NCBI RefSeq assembly: GCF_006542355.1
Contig: NZ_CP038141.1
Span: 777,001 to 841,000 of the forward strand
Length of the DNA stretch: 64,000 bases
Reading direction: 5' to 3'
From: Swingsia samuiensis
GTDB lineage: Bacteria > Pseudomonadota > Alphaproteobacteria > Acetobacterales > Acetobacteraceae
Position 1 is the first letter of the stretch; every line of letters begins with the position of its first letter. The position numbers were made by a program, and so were the translations under genes. The notes below the pieces were generated by a model. It worked only from the letters and a program-made list of their open reading frames with translations. It had not been told where the DNA came from and ran no database searches. Shown here piece by piece: positions 61,818-64,000 of this stretch.

Positions 61818-63131
61818 TTACCGGCTCAATGAAAACGGCGCGTTCCATTGTAGGGGCATGTTTTTTTTGTTGGCCAGCATGAGTTCACTCAAGCCCCATA
61901 CCATTGCATCAGCTCTATCGGGTGATTTAGAACCTTGATATCCATTCACAGAAAATCGACATAACTGATCCTCCAAAGCATCAAATCGCCCATGGTGCAC
62001 CACTTTTCCCATCTCGTATAAAGCAGAAACAGGTTCAGCCCGAGCGACCTTCCCTCGCGCCGCTGTCACCAAGCTAAGAGGCGCATAATCACGCACACTA
62101 CGGATCGTATTTTCTACAAGAGCTCCGCCAAAATTACGCTCTGCAATAATACGCTCTGCCTTCCACTCATCCAAAGCACGAAGCGCACGCGCAGCCCATC
62201 TCGCTGGGCTCTCTCTTAAAGAACAATCCTCAAGAACATACCCCACTCCATCTTGATCAATTCCACAAACAATAATCCCAATTTCATCTGAACGAGTATC
62301 CTCTGGCCCAGACGCACCAGAAGGATCCACAGAGACAATTATCCGCACCATTGATGCCGCAATATGCTCCCGGTTTAACTCATTTACACTCTCTCCACGT
62401 TTGAAATTCTCCACTCGCCATAGAGCACCCTCTACAACACTCTGATATTCACCGTATAAAAAACGGCGTTTTTCACGCTCTGGCAAAATATCCAAAGCAT
62501 TCAAATAATCTTCACTTAAATTATCTTTATTCGAATGCGGATTTAAAATCATTGTCGCATAAAGGCTTTTATCGAGAACCGGCGCACCGGATTTCGGCTC
62601 AATACTTGTTTCAAAAAGAGAATATAACCAATGCCGCGTATCAGGTGGATTTGCATCAATATATTCTTTTACCACCAAAGAATTACGTTCTGCCAAACGC
62701 GTTAACAACATATTGCGTGCTGAATAACTAATCTGGCTCGCCTCGTTTAAATAAACAGTCGAAAATTCCAAACCCAAAATTTTTTCTGTGCGATAATCGT
62801 CGTCTAAACCACCAAATAAAATACTCGATCCGTTGGAAAAAATAACGCTATTATTCTGAAGATTAATTTTCCACTCGACTTGCGGAAAACACAACCGCAT
62901 CACAGTCGGAAATGTATCACGCATAACCGTCGCTCTTAAAGCCGTTAATCGATGTCGAAAAATACCATGCTTACTTCCCGCTTCTTTTAATGCTCTAATC
63001 ACAATCGCTCTAACCAATAGGAACGTCTTCCCAGAGCGTGACCCACCCCGTAAAAAAATATGCCGTGCAGACCCTGCTAATAATTTATTGGCTCTAATTT
63101 GTGCTTCATTCAGTTTAAAGGGCACTATCAT
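61818..63131 (-). CDS. Terminase large subunit
   Basis: The 437-residue packaging motor has a Walker A motif (RGGSRSGKTFLL, around residue 28-39), Walker B with catalytic Glu (STVYLNEAS), and the C-terminal nuclease (IVSVDPSGASGPEDT, AERNFGGALVENTI, SPDRADAMVWG). It pumps DNA into the prohead and cuts it. It overlaps terS by 17 bp. Confidence 0.94.
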   Translation of the reverse strand: MIVPFKLNEAQIRANKLLAGSARHIFLRGGSRSGKTFLLVRAIVIRALKEAGSKHGIFRHRLTALRATVMRDTFPTVMRLCFPQVEWKINLQNNSVIFSNGSSILFGGLDDDYRTEKILGLEFSTVYLNEASQISYSARNMLLTRLAERNSLVVKEYIDANPPDTRHWLYSLFETSIEPKSGAPVLDKSLYATMILNPHSNKDNLSEDYLNALDILPEREKRRFLYGEYQSVVEGALWRVENFKRGESVNELNREHIAASMVRIIVSVDPSGASGPEDTRSDEIGIIVCGIDQDGVGYVLEDCSLRESPARWAARALRALDEWKAERIIAERNFGGALVENTIRSVRDYAPLSLVTAARGKVARAEPVSALYEMGKVVHHGRFDALEDQLCRFSVNGYQGSKSPDRADAMVWGLSELMLANKKNMPLQWNAPFSLSR

Positions 63132-63555
63132 CCTGTGTAATATTAATTAAAATCGGAGTTTTATGAGCACTCATATAGTCACTTTTAAACCGTGCCGGAC
63201 GGTGAGCTTTAAGTAAAAACGTCATTAATCCATCACTATATTTCTTCTTTTGCACGGGTAATCCCGTTTGGGGATCACGCACTAACTTTCCTCCATAAAT
63301 AATGGGCTCATCATATCCTTCTACAGCACGACGCCGCGCCTCTGCCTCCAGAACATCTGTGGCAACCTCCAGTGCATCATCCCAATCTTCCGCAAATGCT
63401 TTATCAACCTCACGCCAATGATAAAGGGTGCTTCGTTGAACACCTGATTTTCTCCCTGATTCAGAAACGTTTCCAGACCGAGACAAAAGATCTAAAAATT
63501 TCTTTTTCCTGTTAACCCGTCGCCCAGGCAAATAGCGTTTTACTGTTTTTTCCAT
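63115..63555 (-). CDS. Terminase small subunit
   Basis: The 146-residue protein begins with a basic helix-turn-helix (KKFLDLLSRSGNVSESGRKSGVQRSTLYHWREVDKAFAEDW), followed by an oligomerisation region (ATDVLEAEARRRAVEGYDEPIIYGGKLVRDPQTG) and a C-terminal FLLKAHRPARFK. It recognises phage DNA for packaging. Next to the large terminase gene, overlapping by 17 bp. Confidence 0.88.
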   Translation of the reverse strand: MEKTVKRYLPGRRVNRKKKFLDLLSRSGNVSESGRKSGVQRSTLYHWREVDKAFAEDWDDALEVATDVLEAEARRRAVEGYDEPIIYGGKLVRDPQTGLPVQKKKYSDGLMTFLLKAHRPARFKSDYMSAHKTPILINITQDDSAL

Positions 63556-63585
63556 CTGATATTACTCTTTAAAACGTTCAAATTT

Positions 63586-63984
63586 TTAAGCATGAAAAAC
63601 AAATTCTTTTGTTTTCTTAACAATATGACACGGAAATCTCTTTTTCCCTTTCCGTGTATTCAGCATTTCTTGCTCACGCACTTGATGTTCCCGCAAGGCG
63701 ATTGCTTTAATTGTTTTGACAATTTTTAAATCGATATGACCCACATATTCTAAATCTTTAATCCGGCGCCGCAGAGGTATCGCACGGCATTTAATGTCTA
63801 AACGCGCCAACCCTGAATAAACCAAATCATACCATTCAAACTGATAATCTGCTCTATGCTCAGCTTCCACAGCATACACAATAGGGCAAACAAGCGCTTC
63901 TCCATAATCATCAACATGTAAAACGATTGCATTTTGCCAACGCGAAAAGACAATATCGCCAACTGAAATTTTATTATTATCCAT
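63586..63984 (-). CDS. Hypothetical prophage protein (132 aa)
   Basis: With the ATG at 63984 it has 132 residues; an in-frame TTG at 63993 is less likely. It starts MDNNKISVGDIVFSRWQNAIVLHVDDYGEALVCPIVY, a small beta-barrel-like opening. A basic C-terminal half (RAIPLRRRIKDLEYVGHIDLKIVKTIKAIALREHQVREQEML) follows. The beginning faintly recalls PemK-like or HNH-adjacent phage proteins but no motif decides it. It precedes the terminase genes. No function assigned. Confidence 0.65.
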   Translation of the reverse strand: MDNNKISVGDIVFSRWQNAIVLHVDDYGEALVCPIVYAVEAEHRADYQFEWYDLVYSGLARLDIKCRAIPLRRRIKDLEYVGHIDLKIVKTIKAIALREHQVREQEMLNTRKGKKRFPCHIVKKTKEFVFHA

Positions 63985-64000
63985 AAAACCCAATAAACAA

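Larger units (their letters stand above)
45590..64000 (-). mobile_element. Contractile-tailed prophage, head-tail-baseplate part (runs off right edge)
   Basis: At least 24 consecutive minus-strand genes follow phage order: terminase small and large, portal, scaffold, capsid, connectors, sheath, tube, chaperone with frameshift, tape-measure slot, gpU, gpX, gpD, gpV, gp25, gpJ, tail proteins and fibre. The baseplate part follows P2/Mu order. No integrase, repressor, replication, holin or endolysin gene is in the window, so these must lie beyond 64000 or be missing. The left border abuts the dehydrogenase operon; no att repeat could be defined from one end. Confidence 0.92.

Noticed and set aside
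45590-64000. Gene transfer agent or tailocin instead of a prophage
   Set aside because: A tailocin would lack terminase, portal and capsid genes, which are all present. The gene order is not that of the Rhodobacter-type gene transfer agent, which has a non-contractile tail. A domesticated relic cannot be excluded without the right end.

Overview
The window reads as a chromosomal segment of an acetic acid bacterium (Acetobacteraceae, Alphaproteobacteria). The evidence is two membrane-bound three-subunit sugar-acid/sugar dehydrogenase operons with triheme cytochrome c (a fructose dehydrogenase fdhSCL and a gluconate 2-dehydrogenase-type operon), Hint-domain proteins with strand-loop-strand repeats, and the general gene content. 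By eye the base composition is AT-rich for the family, which points to a low-GC relative of the Gluconobacter clade. The genus cannot be fixed from the sequence alone.

Layout. 1-1593: truncated amino-acid permease and a TauD-type dioxygenase (minus). 1729-14661: three tandem giant genes (minus) for glycine/serine-rich repeat proteins with a C-terminal Hint domain. Their C-terminal coding regions and terminators are almost identical, copy 1 is a mosaic of the other two, and copies 2 and 3 each carry a perfect FNR/FixK-type box upstream. 15060-16097: flavin monooxygenase (plus). 16135-22018: ileS-lspA-lipoprotein-mutL (minus). 22253-23767: glycosyltransferase 25 and a Sel1-repeat protein (plus). 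23778-26854: tatA-mtnB-mtnD-mtnC-ribF (minus), joining methionine salvage, FAD synthesis and Tat export. 27049-33599: fdhS-fdhC-fdhL followed by a HbpS-like protein, an OprB porin and an AroE-like dehydrogenase (minus), a periplasmic fructose-oxidation locus. 33843-34921: recX and a CHAP lipoprotein. 34986-36563: D-aminopeptidase-like hydrolase. 36712-41581: argD-argF-hslO, a hypothetical gene and a lipoprotein (plus). 41782-45584: gluconate 2-dehydrogenase-type operon S-L-C (plus).

45590-64000 is a contractile-tailed prophage on the minus strand that runs off the right edge. In transcription order it has small and large terminase, portal, scaffold, capsid, connectors, sheath, tube, tail chaperone, tail proteins, baseplate and fibre. 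Its tail chaperone has a textbook A-AAA-AAC -1 frameshift site that extends the protein by 55 residues. The slot normally held by the tape-measure gene instead holds a 302-codon ORF built around a 36-bp minisatellite. A 56-codon gpX-like gene lies between the gpU-like and gpD-like genes. No integrase, repressor, lysis gene, tRNA, CRISPR array or IS element was recognised in the window.

Main points for follow-up: the recombining Hint/repeat array with FNR boxes, the minisatellite ORF in the tape-measure position, the frameshift site, and the very tight junction (5 bp) between the dehydrogenase operon and the prophage.
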